DNA of 64,000 nucleotides. Source: Lunularia cruciata (taxonomy: Eukaryota > Streptophyta > Marchantiopsida > Lunulariales > Lunulariaceae). Location of the stretch: the NCBI GenBank assembly GCA_948567375.1, contig OX419761.1:32526243-32590242 (forward strand). The letters run 5' to 3'. A model generated the notes under the pieces. The model saw only the letters and a list, made by a program, of their open reading frames with translations. It had not been told where the DNA came from and did no database searches. A program made the position numbers and the translations under genes. Positions 24,958-36,640 of the stretch are shown here, in pieces (position 1 is the first letter of the stretch; each line of letters begins with the position of its first letter).

Positions 24958-25860
24958 TTAGTGCATGGTCATTGTGATAACTCTAATGAGGATGGGAATA
25001 CACTTTTTTAAGAACTTTATAACATTTCTGATCTCCTCTAGAGACTTTCTTCCTCTAGTTAATTCTAGAGTCAATGAATAGACATGCTTGGATTTAGCTT
25101 CCTTCTCTTTGGATCTTTGCTTCTTGTCAGACTTTCTCTTCCATGTCTCAACCTTCAATTTCTCTATTTCAACTATAGCTCTTATAGATTCCACTTTGAA
25201 TCACATCTTCTGCATTTGGCAAGTTTCAATGCCTCAATCTTTGCTAATTTGCGTCTCTCTTGTGCTTTGAGGCCTTTGTCTTCTAGGTGGTCACCTTAGC
25301 TAAATCCTATGAAAATGCTATGGTTAGTGTCTTTGAATTCCCTATTGAAGTCTCCTTTTTTAAGTCTCCTAATTTCCTTCTTTGTCTCCTTGAATAATCT
25401 CCTTTGGTGGTATGGCAACACATTACTTCACTTAGTAGTCAAAATTTTTTTCTACCCCATGTAAAACCCCTTCTTATCCATCTAGCTCTAATGTTTGTTT
25501 GCTTGAGATAATCAAGAGATTTGACTCTTGTGAAGCTTCAATGTGAAATGAAAATATTTGTGTGGTTATGTGTCCCCTAGACTCACAAACATTGGTGGAG
25601 AAATATCAGTACAACCTTTGAACATTATCTCTTTCCAATCAAAATGAAGATAGAGATGATTTAACTTGTCATTGATAATTCTTCAATTGCATTTATGTTC
25701 CTTGCTGGTGAGTCCTTTGCCTATACACTTGTCTTTCCATCCTTGAATTTCTTTGTAAGATTTCATATACCAAGCCCATTTCTTATAGAGTTTATCACCA
25801 ATAATAGATGCTATGTTGTACTAAATAAGCAGTCGTTTAATTGAAGGTGAAGTTCTTTTG
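24958..25860 (-). pseudogene. Unrecognised Lys/Glu-rich coding relic
   Basis: On the minus strand an open stretch ending near 24958 is highly charged (KRKSDKKQRSKEKEAKSKH), with a helical, coiled-coil-like middle. Further upstream, at about 25600-25850, another minus-strand piece reads KLYKKWAWYMKSYKEIQGW. The two lie in the same direction but the region is decayed. It may be an accessory frame of an unrecognised element or a host pseudogene; I cannot name it. Confidence 0.25.
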
Positions 25861-26851
25861 CAGGTGCCTTTTATAAGTCCCACCATGGATTTGTGCAAAT
25901 TCTCTAGATGATCTGAATAATCTAAAATCTATCCATAATTGTGCACTATCATTCTATATCAATCTTCATCCTCCTTCTCCTTGCTCATCTTGCCCTTCTC
26001 CAGAGGGAACAAGAGACATAGTGAGGAGGGAACAAGAGAGAGAGAGGAGAGGCATGAAAGGATATTATAGAGTTTTAGAGAGCTCACTTCCATACATCAC
26101 ATGAGTAAATAGTAGATTCTGTTCATTTTTTAATTTCAATTCCATTGGTACCTATATTGAATGCTATGGAGAATTGAATAGAAAGTTATGAGGAATTTTA
26201 GTTTTTTAAGGTTAAGAGGGATTACTTCACATCAAGAGTGATGGGTTGAGAATTTACATTTCTTATCTCTTGGTATGCTTGAGTTCCATGGGAACTTAGT
26301 TTGAAAATTTTTGTGATAGAAATTGAAAGTTATGAGAGTTTATAGTTTTCAAGGTTTGGAGATATTGTATTGACTCATGTGAGTTATGGTTTTGCAGGTA
26401 TAGGGAGATATAGAGAGGAGCATCATGTGTTATGATCATTATTCTTGTGCGAGCTATAGCTACACTTCTCCATGTGGGAGAAGTGTAGAGCGGCTTAGGA
26501 TGCACGGTGTTTCATTGATGCTTTACCTCGTAAGGGGTTAAGATCCATGTGGGAAGGATGCACAAGGACTATGATTGGACCACTTGGGATGCTCATGTAA
26601 GGCAAGCAACCATATTGATAGTGGTGACACTTGGGATTATGCATGGTTTCTCTATCGCTTCGTTGACGATTCTAGGGATATAGATTGAATCATGGGAGTG
26701 GTTTGGATCTCAAGCATGTTGTATCTTGGGGTTATTTGAGACTAGCTTTCCATGTCCATGCATATTTCATAAGTTACCTTGTACACTTCATGATGAGACT
26801 AGATAGGCTTTTTGCCTACCACTTGATTGTTTGGAACATGATTCCTTGGAT
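25861..26851. other. Unassigned stretch
   Basis: No recognisable coding region. It ends at the start of a family-A LTR fragment. Confidence 0.4.
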
Positions 26852-27338
26852 TGTAGCATCCATTTGTGCATGTGTAGTATTGTGATATTTAGCTTGGTAT
26901 TACAAATACTTGAGAGATATTATTTATATAGAGATAAAAAATAGTTCTACATTAGTCATGATTAGCTAAAATTAGTCATAATTAAGATAGAGGAAACCTT
27001 ACTTTAGAGGAAGTGGAAAAAATGAGCACCACTATATTGAATTCTAGTGTATTGAGTTGGTATTATTCTTAGGTTTTTGGCTTTGAGGAACGAGTTGATA
27101 ACTCTTGGACCCACAAGCCTTTTTGCTTTGGATTCTTCTATGTCCAAGGATAGCCCATGTCAAGGAATCTTTGACTTAATGGTTGGGTCAAGATAAGATC
27201 ACATGCTTAGTGGATGGATATTCATTTATACTTTTGACTTTACTTGACTTTTAGCCTAGTAAATTGAGTTACTCCAATAATTAGCAACTTTGGTGCATAA
27301 CTTTTTCACAAGTATATAAATTAGGAGTGAGGAGGTAC
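26852..27338 (+). mobile_element. Family-A LTR, left part only
   Basis: It begins TGTAGCATCCATTTGTGCATG and runs collinear with the E1 LTR through the TATATAAA box near 27313 to GGAGGTAC, where family-C LTR sequence in the opposite direction starts abruptly. The missing right part may lie beyond the window if the outer C1 element inserted here. It is clearly more diverged than the E1 LTRs. Confidence 0.8.
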
Positions 27339-27924
27339 TAGGACAACCCAGAAAATATCATTTTTGTGGTTATCGTGTAAGTAAAGTTTGTTCCCAAAGA
27401 GGTACTGGTCAGAAATGTCCAAATACAAAGCCAAATGTCACAAATCCATCAAATGTTTCCAAACAATCTTGATTGTGATGATTCAATCTCTCCCAAAAAT
27501 GACACTTCAATGCAAAACGACTTTGCCTTAGAATTTTGTTCTACCCCTTCACTAAAGGCACAACTTCCTTGATCAAAATTGCTTCACATTGACATTGCAC
27601 TGCACTTACAACTGCAAAATACTACCAACACTACAATTCCTCTCAGATCTATCAAGGTATTGCTCTAGTTGCACTTCACTCAAGATCAAACACACAGAAT
27701 GAAGATCATGGCTGCAGAAACCAACATCCAACAAACACACTGACTTGCACTTTAGAATTCTCCACACACTCACAAACAAAAATGCAAAGCTAATACTTAG
27801 AATAAAGCTCAAGCAATGAGCATTGCTTCACAACACTTTGCTTTATTTATCCTCAAAATTATGAACACTAAACAACAACATATTGCAAATGCCTCCTTTA
27901 AATAGACAAATTCTTTGATAGTTA
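27339..27924 (-). mobile_element. Family-C LTR fragment (terminal part of the C1 3' LTR)
   Basis: On the plus strand it starts with AGGACAACCC, the complement of the C LTR terminus. It aligns in reverse to 18120-18708 and directly to 59504-60170. It stops sharply at about 27924, where plus-strand family-A gag-pol sequence begins. It would be the distal part of the C1 3' LTR. Confidence 0.75.
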
Positions 27925-30900
27925 ACTCTTCTCAAGGATTTACTCCAAGCAAGGATACTCCTATGTATACTAGGAGCACTTGCACCTCAACACCATCAAC
28001 AACAAAGACTCCAAGGAAGAAGTTGGGGATGGAGGATTTCTTGATATCAAAGCAACAATGGAACTACAATGTCTTGGAGGATGTTGGTAGTCATAAGGCT
28101 AACATCACAATGGGACAATTGATTGCTTTGAATCCTAATTTGAGAAATGAACTTAGAGGTGGTTTGAGTTCTTCAAGGAGCAAGAGGAAGAAGAAGGCAA
28201 CAACTCTAGTATATATGGGGGTGGTGGATGCCAAGCCAACACCATAGGAGGCTTGTGAATATGCCTCCAAGATTGATGTGAGAGTGAATGGTCATAACAT
28301 CAAGGATACATTGGTTGATGGAGGATCAATAGTGAATGCCTTGTTAGAAAGGTTGATGAAGAAGTTGTGTATGATACCCTCCAGACCTTCAAAATTTGTA
28401 GTGAGCATGGCAAACAAACAACAAGTTCAACCAATAAGGATGATGGATAAAGAGGTAGTTTCAATTATGGGAGTTCAAAATCTCATGACTTTCCAAGTCT
28501 TGAAGGATTCAAGCTATGACTTTCTTCTTGGGAGGCCATGGTTGAGAGCAGCACGCACAATTGATTGATGACACAAAGGGTACTTGAGGATTGGGCCATC
28601 AAACCAGAGTCACAATTCTTATGACTAACACCACCAACACTTCACATTCAAATACCCCATCTTCTGATTATTGGGAATCTGATTTCGAAGAATGAGCTTC
28701 AAGTGTGGACACAAGCATGGAAGAGGAGACTTCCAGGGAGGAGGATGAATCTGAATCTGATTCAGACATGTATCCCTTGTGTGCTATGGATTTTGCACCT
28801 AAGCAAGAGGTTTTGAAGGACAATTAAATCACCATTGACACTTGAGGAGATAAAGAGGAGGTTATCTACCCTCAAGTATGGCCCAAATGTTACCAAGGAG
28901 GAGAAGGAGATTTTCTGCAAGTTCATCCATGTGTTTGCTTTTAGTTACAAGGATTTGAAGGAAGTCACCTTAAAGGAGCACAAGATAGAGGTGGAGTCAC
29001 ATGCAAGACCAATCTGCCAAAAGCAACATCACATTAGCCCACCAATATCTATGGTTGTGAAGGAGGAGATTGATATGCTCAAGGAGGCTAGATTTATCTT
29101 TGAGGTAAAGAATTCAGAATGGGTGTCTCCAATTGTCACTGTGAAGAAAAAGAATGGTAAGCTTTGGGTATGTGTGGATTACAAGAAGCTCAATGATGTT
29201 ACCAAGAAGGACTACTACCCATTTCCATTCATTGATGAGATCTTGGAGGAGGTTGTAGGTCATGAGAGGTACAATTTTGGAGATGGTTATAGTGGATATA
29301 ACAGAATCAAGATTGCAACAGAGCATCAACAACTCACCACATTCACCACACCTTGGAGAACTTATGCTTTCAAGGTCATGCCTTTTGGGCTTTGTAATGC
29401 TCCAGCCACATTCCAATGGTTCATGAACAAGGTATTTGAACCTTCCATCGGGAAATTTGTGAGAGACTTCATTGATGACTTTTGTGTCTATGGGAGCAAG
29501 GAGGAGCACTTTGAGCACCTAATCAAGGTCTTGCAATGCTTGGATGAGGAAAATGCATCACTCAACCTAAAGAAGTGCATTTTTGGATGTGAAGAAGGTC
29601 TATTTTTGGGGCACATCATCTCTAAGGATGGAATAGTATTTGATCTGGAGAAGGTGAGGAAAATCTTAGACCTTCCATTCCCTTCAAACTTGACAAAGTT
29701 ATGCTAATTTTTGGGGATAGTTGGGTACTATGGGAAGTTCATCTTCTTATTTTCCAACAAAGCTTATGCATTGACTATTTGCATGAAGAAGGGTGTAAAT
29801 TACATGGTGATTTTGGAGGATAAGGAGGCTCTCAAAGCTTTTGAGGAGCTCAAGCAATCCCTTGTTGTAGCTCTAATTCTTGCTAAACTTGATTGGAGTA
29901 AGCCTTTCATCCTCTACACAAATGCTTCCAATGTTGATATAGGATGCACTTTTAGTCAATTAGACCAAGATGGGCATGATCATCTAATAGCTTATGCTAG
30001 TAGGCAGATGGTTTTAGCAAAAAAGAACTACTTTGTCATGGGGAGAGAAGGGTTGGTAGTGATCTTTGGTCTCAAGAAGTTTAGACACTAGTTGATTGGA
30101 GGGAAAGCCACCATTGTCATGGATCACAAGGCCTTGAAGTACATCTTCAACAAGCCTCATGTTGAAGGGAAACTAGCAAGGTGGATGATACTCTTGTCTG
30201 AGTATGACTACACCATTGAGGATAGGCTAGGAAAGAAACATGCAAATGCTGATTTGTTATTTAGGGCCTATGATCATGATGGAGATGAGCCAATGGATGA
30301 TTCCTTCTCGGATGAGGAGCTCATGAAAATCTCAATCACTCAAGAGGTTCCAATGGAGTACAAGGATATTGTGGATTTTGTGACAAGAGGTAACTATCCA
30401 AAAGGGGTGCATGCTAGGGAGAAGAAGGCCCTTGCAACAAGATCTAGACCTTACACAATAGTGGAGGATATTCTTTTTCACCAAGGAGCAGATGGTCTAC
30501 TTTGAAGAGTAGTGGGTAAGGAAGAGTCTATCCTACTCATAAAGGAGTTTCATGAAGGTTTAGTGTGTGGAGGACACTTTGCAAGAAAGGTGATTGCTTT
30601 CAAGATTCTAGATGCAAGTTACCATTGGAGAGGGATTTTCAAGGATTGTCTTGATTATTGCAAACCTTGTCATGTTTGTCAAGCTTTTGCTTGAAAATCT
30701 ACTTCCACTCCACCACTTAGATCAATTCCATTGCTAGGACCTTTTGAGAAGTGGGAAATTGAATTTGTAGGTCCTCTCAATAGAACCCAAAGGAACAATT
30801 GGCATATTGTGGTAGTTAGTGATTATCTTACCAAGTTGGGTTGAGGCTAGATCATTAAGGGAAAAGAATGAAGATGAAGTTGAGAGATTTCTTTATGAAT

Positions 30901-30971
30901 GCATTATCACTAGGTTTGGGTGCGCTTTGGAGTTGGTTTTTGATAGATGAGGAGAGTTTACAAGAGGCATT
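27925..30971 (+). mobile_element. Family-A gag-pol fragment E2 (no LTRs)
   Basis: It aligns without rearrangement to 48986-52050 of E1 at roughly 90 percent identity or better by eye. It carries the end of gag, the protease region (VDGGSIVNAL near 28310), RT with MPFGLCNAPATFQ and FIDDFCVYG (about 29370-29490), RNase H (about 29880-30270) and the start of integrase with HFEGLVCGGHF-like and DYCKPCHVCQ motifs (about 30540-30690). Both ends are abrupt and neither LTR is attached. It is broken, with more breaks than E1 (roughly ten). Confidence 0.88.
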
Positions 30972-31189
30972 GAGCACCCCAAGACAAAGTTTCCTCACAT
31001 CGGGTTGACTGCTGACAAGACCAATCCAAGTACTTCATTTTCTGATACAAAGTCACTTTACTTCAGGTTACAACCCAAAGAAACTATTCTTCACCTTCCA
31101 ATGCCATACAAGTACAATACAACTTCATCTGTACACTTCTTCTTCAAAATAGGATGAAAACTTAAAAAAACAAAAATTTGGGTGCCACA
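30972..31189 (-). mobile_element. Family-C LTR start (proximal part of the C1 3' LTR)
   Basis: In the minus direction it begins TGTGGCACCCAAATTTTTG directly after a polypurine tract, as expected for a 3' LTR. About 218 bp remain before the E2 junction. The segment resembles the first part of the C LTRs at 7242 and 16701, including the GAAGAAGAAGTG and AACC(C)GAAGT blocks. Confidence 0.75.
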
Positions 31190-31202
31190 TACCTCCTCCC
31201 TC
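31190..31202 (-). other. Polypurine tract of C1
   Basis: In the minus direction this reads GAGGGAGGAGGTA and ends exactly at the TG of the LTR. Polypurine tracts prime plus-strand DNA synthesis in LTR retroelements and mark the start of the 3' LTR. Confidence 0.85.
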
Positions 31203-32400
31203 AAATGTGAGCATCCCTGTGAACATAGACCTCGGGTGTCTTAGAGACCTCTAAGTCTATTGTCCAATATTTCTGAACTCTCCACCTGTTCATTTGAGTG
31301 GCAAATGGTTGCCCCTCCAAGTCTGCAAGTTGAATGGACCTATTGTCATAAATATGAAGTGCTTGGTAGGGCTCCATCTCAAATGCAGTTTGCCTAGAAA
31401 TATATTTGGTGATTGTCAATAACAAAACCAAATCTCCTTCATGAATAGTAATAGGCTTGATGTGCTTATTGTGCATGACTTTCCTTTGTTGTTGTACTTC
31501 TTTCATGGTTTTCATTGCATTGCATTGTCTCTTTTCTCTTCTAATCACATCAGTTGATGGATCCAAAGAACTTGACTTTCTTCTTCTGACAACCGTTCCT
31601 CACACAGAATCTGGTACATCGGTACCTCAAATTCAACTGGTAGGATGGGATGCAAGCCATTTGTCAAGAAGTATGGGGTTTGCTTGCTTGTGATGTTTTC
31701 TATCATTTGATATGCACACAATGAGGCTGGTAGCTTTGTATCCCAATCATTGGCATAATTTACAATCACCTTATTAAGAATTTTATGGAGTAACCCATTT
31801 GCATTCTCCATTAGGCCATTTTCTTTGGGATTATAAGGAGTTGTCTTCCAATGTTTAATTTTAAAGTACTTGGTTAATGCCTCCATGATGGAGTTCAAGA
31901 AATGTGTCTCTCTATCACTGACCAATTCCAAAGGACATCCATATCAAGAGATGATATTTCAAACAAAAAATTCTACCATTGCCATTTCTGCATCATTTCT
32001 ATGAGTTGCTTCGGCTCGACCATTTTGGTAGCATAGTTAGTGCAAACCAAAATGTATCATTTTCTTGTGATGCGGGTTACCAATTGTATCGGTCCCAGAA
32101 AATCAATTCCCCATTTCTCAAATGGGGCTAGTAGTAAAATCAGTCTCAAAGGCCATTGGGAAGTAGCCGTTGACTTTACTATTCTTTGACATGCATCACA
32201 AATTTGGATATAGGTGTGCATATTTTTGTACATTGTAGGCCACCAATACCCCAAGGAAAGAATTTTCTTTACAGTATTCTTCTGGGCATAGTGTCCTCCC
32301 AATGCTTTGGCGTGTGATGACTCAATGACTCCTCCGACTTCATATGCCTCCAAGCATCTCCAAAGTACTTCGTCTTTGCCCATCTTGAATAAAATGTTGT
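31203..32400 (-). pseudogene. C1 integrase (fossil)
   Basis: From right to left, a zinc-binding head is seen near 32160-32330 (HAKALGGHYAQKNTV, then CDACQ). The catalytic core follows near 31560-32130 (WGIDFLGPI, then ELVSDRE, then NGLMENAN). The C-terminal part near 31203-31560 ends close to the polypurine tract (YWTIDLE). The order and motifs are those of a Ty3/gypsy integrase without a chromodomain. It is broken. Confidence 0.8.
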
Positions 32401-32519
32401 GTTTAAGCTGATACGGCCCTATTTTCTTGAGAAAGACTGCCCTCTACTCTAGGTCCAGCCCTTCAGGATATTGGAGAGTATGCAGTTAGTGATATTTTGC
32501 TACATACCTTGTACTTTGC

Positions 32520-33960
32520 ATTGATGTCAAATGATAAAACTCTTTGTTAGGGAAGCAATTGTTGACCTCCCATTCTTGGTCTTGAGTTTCTTACTTGGAT
32601 AGGAAGTCCACGTTTGCATGCAAAGCTCCCTTCCTCACTTGTATAATATATGTGAACTCTTGCAATAACAAAATCTATCTTGCAATTTGCCCTGACAAAT
32701 CTGCCTTCTTGACCAGATGTTGTAAAGCATCATGGTCCACATAAAAAAATTTTGTAACCCAACAAATAATGGAAAAACTTCTTGCAAGCATACACAATTT
32801 TGAGTGCTTCCCTTTCAGTCATCGAATAATTTCTTTTTGAAACCAAAAGTTATCGGCTACCGTAGTAGATTGGGTAATCCTTCTTCTTGTTGTCCTTTTG
32901 ACTCAAGACTACTCCAATTGCCATGGATGAAGTATCCACATACACATGAAAAAGGCGCTCCCAATTTGGAGCCCTCATAACTAGTGCTTCAACCAGTTTC
33001 TTCCTCAGAACCTAGAAAGCTTCTTCTTGACTTGCTTCCCATAGGTAGTCCCCAGACTTCTTCATCATCTTTGTCAGGGGCGCAACAAGCACCACATAGT
33101 TTGATACAAAGTGTTTGTAGTATCCAACATGTCCCAAGAAGGCTCTCAACTCCCAAATGTCTTTAGGGGATTCCAAGGCTGAGATAACTTTAACCTTCTT
33201 GACATTGACTTCAATACCTCGGCTTAACACCCGATGCCCTAGAAGAATTCCCTCCATCATTGCAAAGAAGCATATCTTAGGGTGTAATGACAAACTGGCA
33301 AAATGGCACTTTTCAAAAGTTTGGCAAAGGTTATCTAAATGTACATTTCTTTGCCCAAACACACAAAAATCATCAATGAAGACTTCCACAAATTTGCAAA
33401 AAAAATCCTTGAAGATTGCATTCATCATCCGTTGGAAAGTAGTAGGAGCATTACACAATCCAAAGGGCATTTGATTATAAGTAAAGGTGCCCCAATTGGT
33501 GGTGAATGTGGTCTTATCCTTGTCTTCTTCTCTAATGGATACTTGATTGTACCCTGAAAATCCATCAAAAAACTATAACAAGGATGACCAACTACTTAAT
33601 CCAAAATTGTATCTGTAAAAGGAAAGGGAAGATGATCATTCTTTGTGATTGCATTCAACTTGCAAAAATCTTGGCACACTTGAATCTTCCTAGTTTTCTT
33701 CTTTGGGACAATGACAATGGGTGAAACCCGCTCACTGCTTAAGAAAAAAAAAGACTATTTTGGCCCCTAGGTACTTGTTGATTTCATCTTTTACCAAGAG
33801 CAAGTACTTCATGTTCAGGTGATATTGTCTTTGCCAAAACAGAACTGCACCTTCAACTAGATCAATCCGGTGTTCTCCAAATTCTTGTGGATAACCCGGC
33901 ATTTGATCAATAGACCAGGTGAATACATCATGGAATTCTATAAACATGGTAGTGTATCCT
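32520..33960 (-). pseudogene. C1 reverse transcriptase and RNase H (fossil)
   Basis: The RT has MPFGLCNAPTTFQRMMN and the catalytic block VFIDDFCVFG near 33370-33470. The region up to about 33960 carries the preceding fingers. RNase H lies to the left, at about 32590-32960 (LVKKADLSGQ-like). Sequence resembles the non-chromoviral OTA branch (Tat/Athila) more than the chromovirus F. It is broken in several places. Confidence 0.75.
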
Positions 33961-34076
33961 GCCAACTCCTCCAAAGTCTTAAAATTTTTTAGAATTTTTC
34001 CTTGACTTAAGAGAACATCTTGACAATCATTGGGGTTGATGACTCCTTTGACATGACTCAAACTGCTCAATTTGAG

Positions 34077-35066
34077 TCAAGCTGCCATCAAACCTCCTTC
34101 CTCCAAGTCATTTTCACCTGAAGCAAGGTCATATGGATCTTTGTCGTCGATGTCTACCTTGTAATATTCCAAGTAATTGACTTGGACTTTGTCTTTGGAA
34201 TCTTTTGAAGATAAAGATGATGAATCTTTGGACTCATCATAGTCTTCTGACAAAGTTGTTTCCTTGAGGTGCGGAACCTTTGTCCAACTTACGGTCCCCA
34301 GCTTCTGGTCCTTGGACAAAATGTCCTTAAATTGCAACTTCTATTGGTGCCAATCCATCACAAATTGGGCACTATACAACCATGGTCTTCCAATCAATAG
34401 TGGGTAACCCGTCCTTCATTTCTGGTTTTAATACAATATAGTTTAATTTGAAAGGTACTCCTCCAATGATCATTGTAATGTTTGACAACATGCCCAATGG
34501 CTGTCTCCTAGTTTGGTCTGCAAATTTCAAAACTCGGGGTGTTGGCTCAAACGTATGGTACTCCAACCTATTTACAGCGTCTTTGGTCATGACATTCACC
34601 CTAGAACCCAAATCAATGGGTGTCAATGTGGAAATATCTGGGAGATCCTAGATCTTCCTATTCAATACGATAAATGGCTGGCAGGTCCTTTTTAGACATT
34701 GCTCTTACTTTCTTGAGGGCTGAACTTAGCTGCTTCTTATATAGCTTATTGTCTTCCCACAATTGCTTGAATGTAATGTTTGCACTTATGGATGCCAAAT
34801 ATGCTATAATATTGTATTGAGGTACTCCTCCTTGCTTCACCTTCTTCACCTTTGTCTTTGGGTTCAAAGTCTCACCATGTTCAAATTTGACTTCGGGGCG
34901 CTTCATAATGGTGATTGGAGTACTGGTGGTCTTGACCCGATGTTCCTTGGGTTGGCCAACCTTGGCTTGGATCAAATCCTTCACTTTGGATCTGATATCC
35001 GCCAGGAAAATGGGAAGCTTTGTCTTCATCTCCTCCTCCAAACTCATCTCCCAAGTTTTGAGTACT
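34077..35066 (-). pseudogene. C1 gag end, protease and linker (fossil)
   Basis: Right to left: a basic gag-derived segment (MSLEEEMKTKLPIFLADIR at about 35040), a linker with LWEDNKLYKKQL, and an aspartic-protease-like segment at 34372-34626 (DLGSRVNVM replaces the usual DxG loop, then IGGVPFKLNYIVL). Last is an acidic linker (34077-34337) before RT. The right edge at 35066 is a junction with the truncated LTR of C3. Confidence 0.7.
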
Positions 35067-35401
35067 ACTTCCCCTTGTTCTGCATGTTGCTATCCTATCA
35101 CTATTAAGACATGCTTCTTTCGCCTCCGCCATTTCTTGAAGTCTACTTTCTTGCCACGTACCAAGGTTGTTAGACGATCTTTGTATTGGCTTTTGCTTCC
35201 CAATCCAAAGACAATGCTCTTTGGAATTCTTTCTTTGTACCCCTCTCCTGAGTACTTCCATCATCGGATCCGATCTTGACTTCTTTGGATTTCCTCCGAA
35301 GTCACTTCCGTCCATTCCTTCTTTTGCAATTCAGCTTTCTATGTTTACTTCTTCTCCCAAATGCTCATAAACAGAAAAAAACAAAAAATGTAGGCACCAC
35401 A
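35067..35401 (-). mobile_element. C3 3' LTR, first 335 bp only
   Basis: It begins TGTGGTGCCTACATTTTTTG right after a polypurine tract and aligns to the first part of the complete C3 5' LTR (about 62900-63227). The alignment breaks at about 35066/35067, where C1 gag begins. The two sides share ACT at the joint. Most of the 3' LTR is therefore missing. Confidence 0.82.
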
Positions 35402-35414
35402 TACCCCTTCCCTC
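35402..35414 (-). other. Polypurine tract of C3
   Basis: In the minus direction it reads GAGGGAAGGGGTA and abuts the TG of the LTR. With the matching tract in C1, it fixes the family-C LTR start at TGTGGTGCC. Confidence 0.87.
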
Positions 35415-35429
35415 AAATGTGAGTGTCCC

Positions 35430-36640
35430 TACAAACACCAACAACCGGTTCTTTATACAAAGTTGGGTCTGTGGTCCAATATTTTCTAACCCTCCACCCG
35501 TTTACTCAAATGGCAAAAGGATTGTCGTCCAGGTCTGCAAGTTGAATAGAGCCATTGGCATATATGTGCATAACACGGGATGGCTCCATCCACCTCAAAT
35601 GTAGTTTTCTTGGAAAAAATATGCGGTGATCTGACAATCGCCACATATTTTTTCAAGACCAAGTCCCCTTCCTGAACAACCACAGGCTTGATTCTTTTAT
35701 CAAGCCTGACCTTTTGCTGTTCCTGAACTTCCTTATGGTTTGCATTGCATCATCCCTTTTCTCTTCTAACCACATCAGTTGTTGGATCCAAAGATATTGG
35801 CTTTCTTCCTCCGACAATCATTCTTTGCAAAGAATCCAATATGTCGGTACTTCAAATTCAACTGGTAGTATGGATGCAATCCGTATGTCAGGAAATAAGG
35901 AGTTTGCTTGGTAGTAATCTTTTCAGTTGTTTTATATGCCCACAAAGCTGCAAGTAACTTCGTGTCCCAATCGTAGGTATAATTGACTGTCACCTTATTC
36001 AAAATTTTGCACATCAATCCATTGGCCTTCTTCATGAGTCCGTTCGCTTTTGGGTTGTAAGGTGTGGTCTTCCAATGTTTAATTTAGAAGTAATTGGTTA
36101 ACACTTTCACCATCAAGTTCAAAAAATGTGTTCCCGATCACTGACCAATTCCAGAGGACATCCATAACGGGAAATGATATTTTGGAAGAAAAATTCTGCA
36201 ACTGTTTCCGCATCATCTCTTCGTGTTGCCTCCACTTCTACCACCTTGGTCGCATAATCAGTGCATACCAAGATGTATTTCTTCCTTGTGACGGTGGTCA
36301 CTGGTTGAATGGGACCCAAAAAATCAATACCCCATTTCTCAAATGGGCCAATGGCAAAATTGGTTTCAAAGACCACTGGGAAGTTGCCGTTGGTTTCCCT
36401 GTTCTTTGACAGGCATCACAACTTTGAATATGGGCATAAGTATCTTTATACATTGTAGGCCACCAATACTATTGTAGGCCACCAATACATCATAAGCCAC
36501 CATGCTGAAAGAATTTTCTTCACCGTATTTTTCAGGGCATAGTGTCCTCCCAATGCTTCAGAGTGTAAGGATTCAATGACTCCTCAAACTTAATATGCCT
36601 CCAAACATCTCCGAAGTACTTCATCTTTGCCCATCTTAAA
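35430..36640 (-). pseudogene. C3 integrase (fossil)
   Basis: Core motifs WGIDFLGPIQP and VCTDYATKVVEVEA lie near 36240-36350, PLELVSDRE near 36120-36145, and a downstream YKTTEKITTKQTPYFLTYG block near 35890-35960. The C-terminal portion runs towards the polypurine tract. The zinc-binding head is near 36400-36600. There is no chromodomain. Similar to C1 integrase; broken. Confidence 0.8.
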
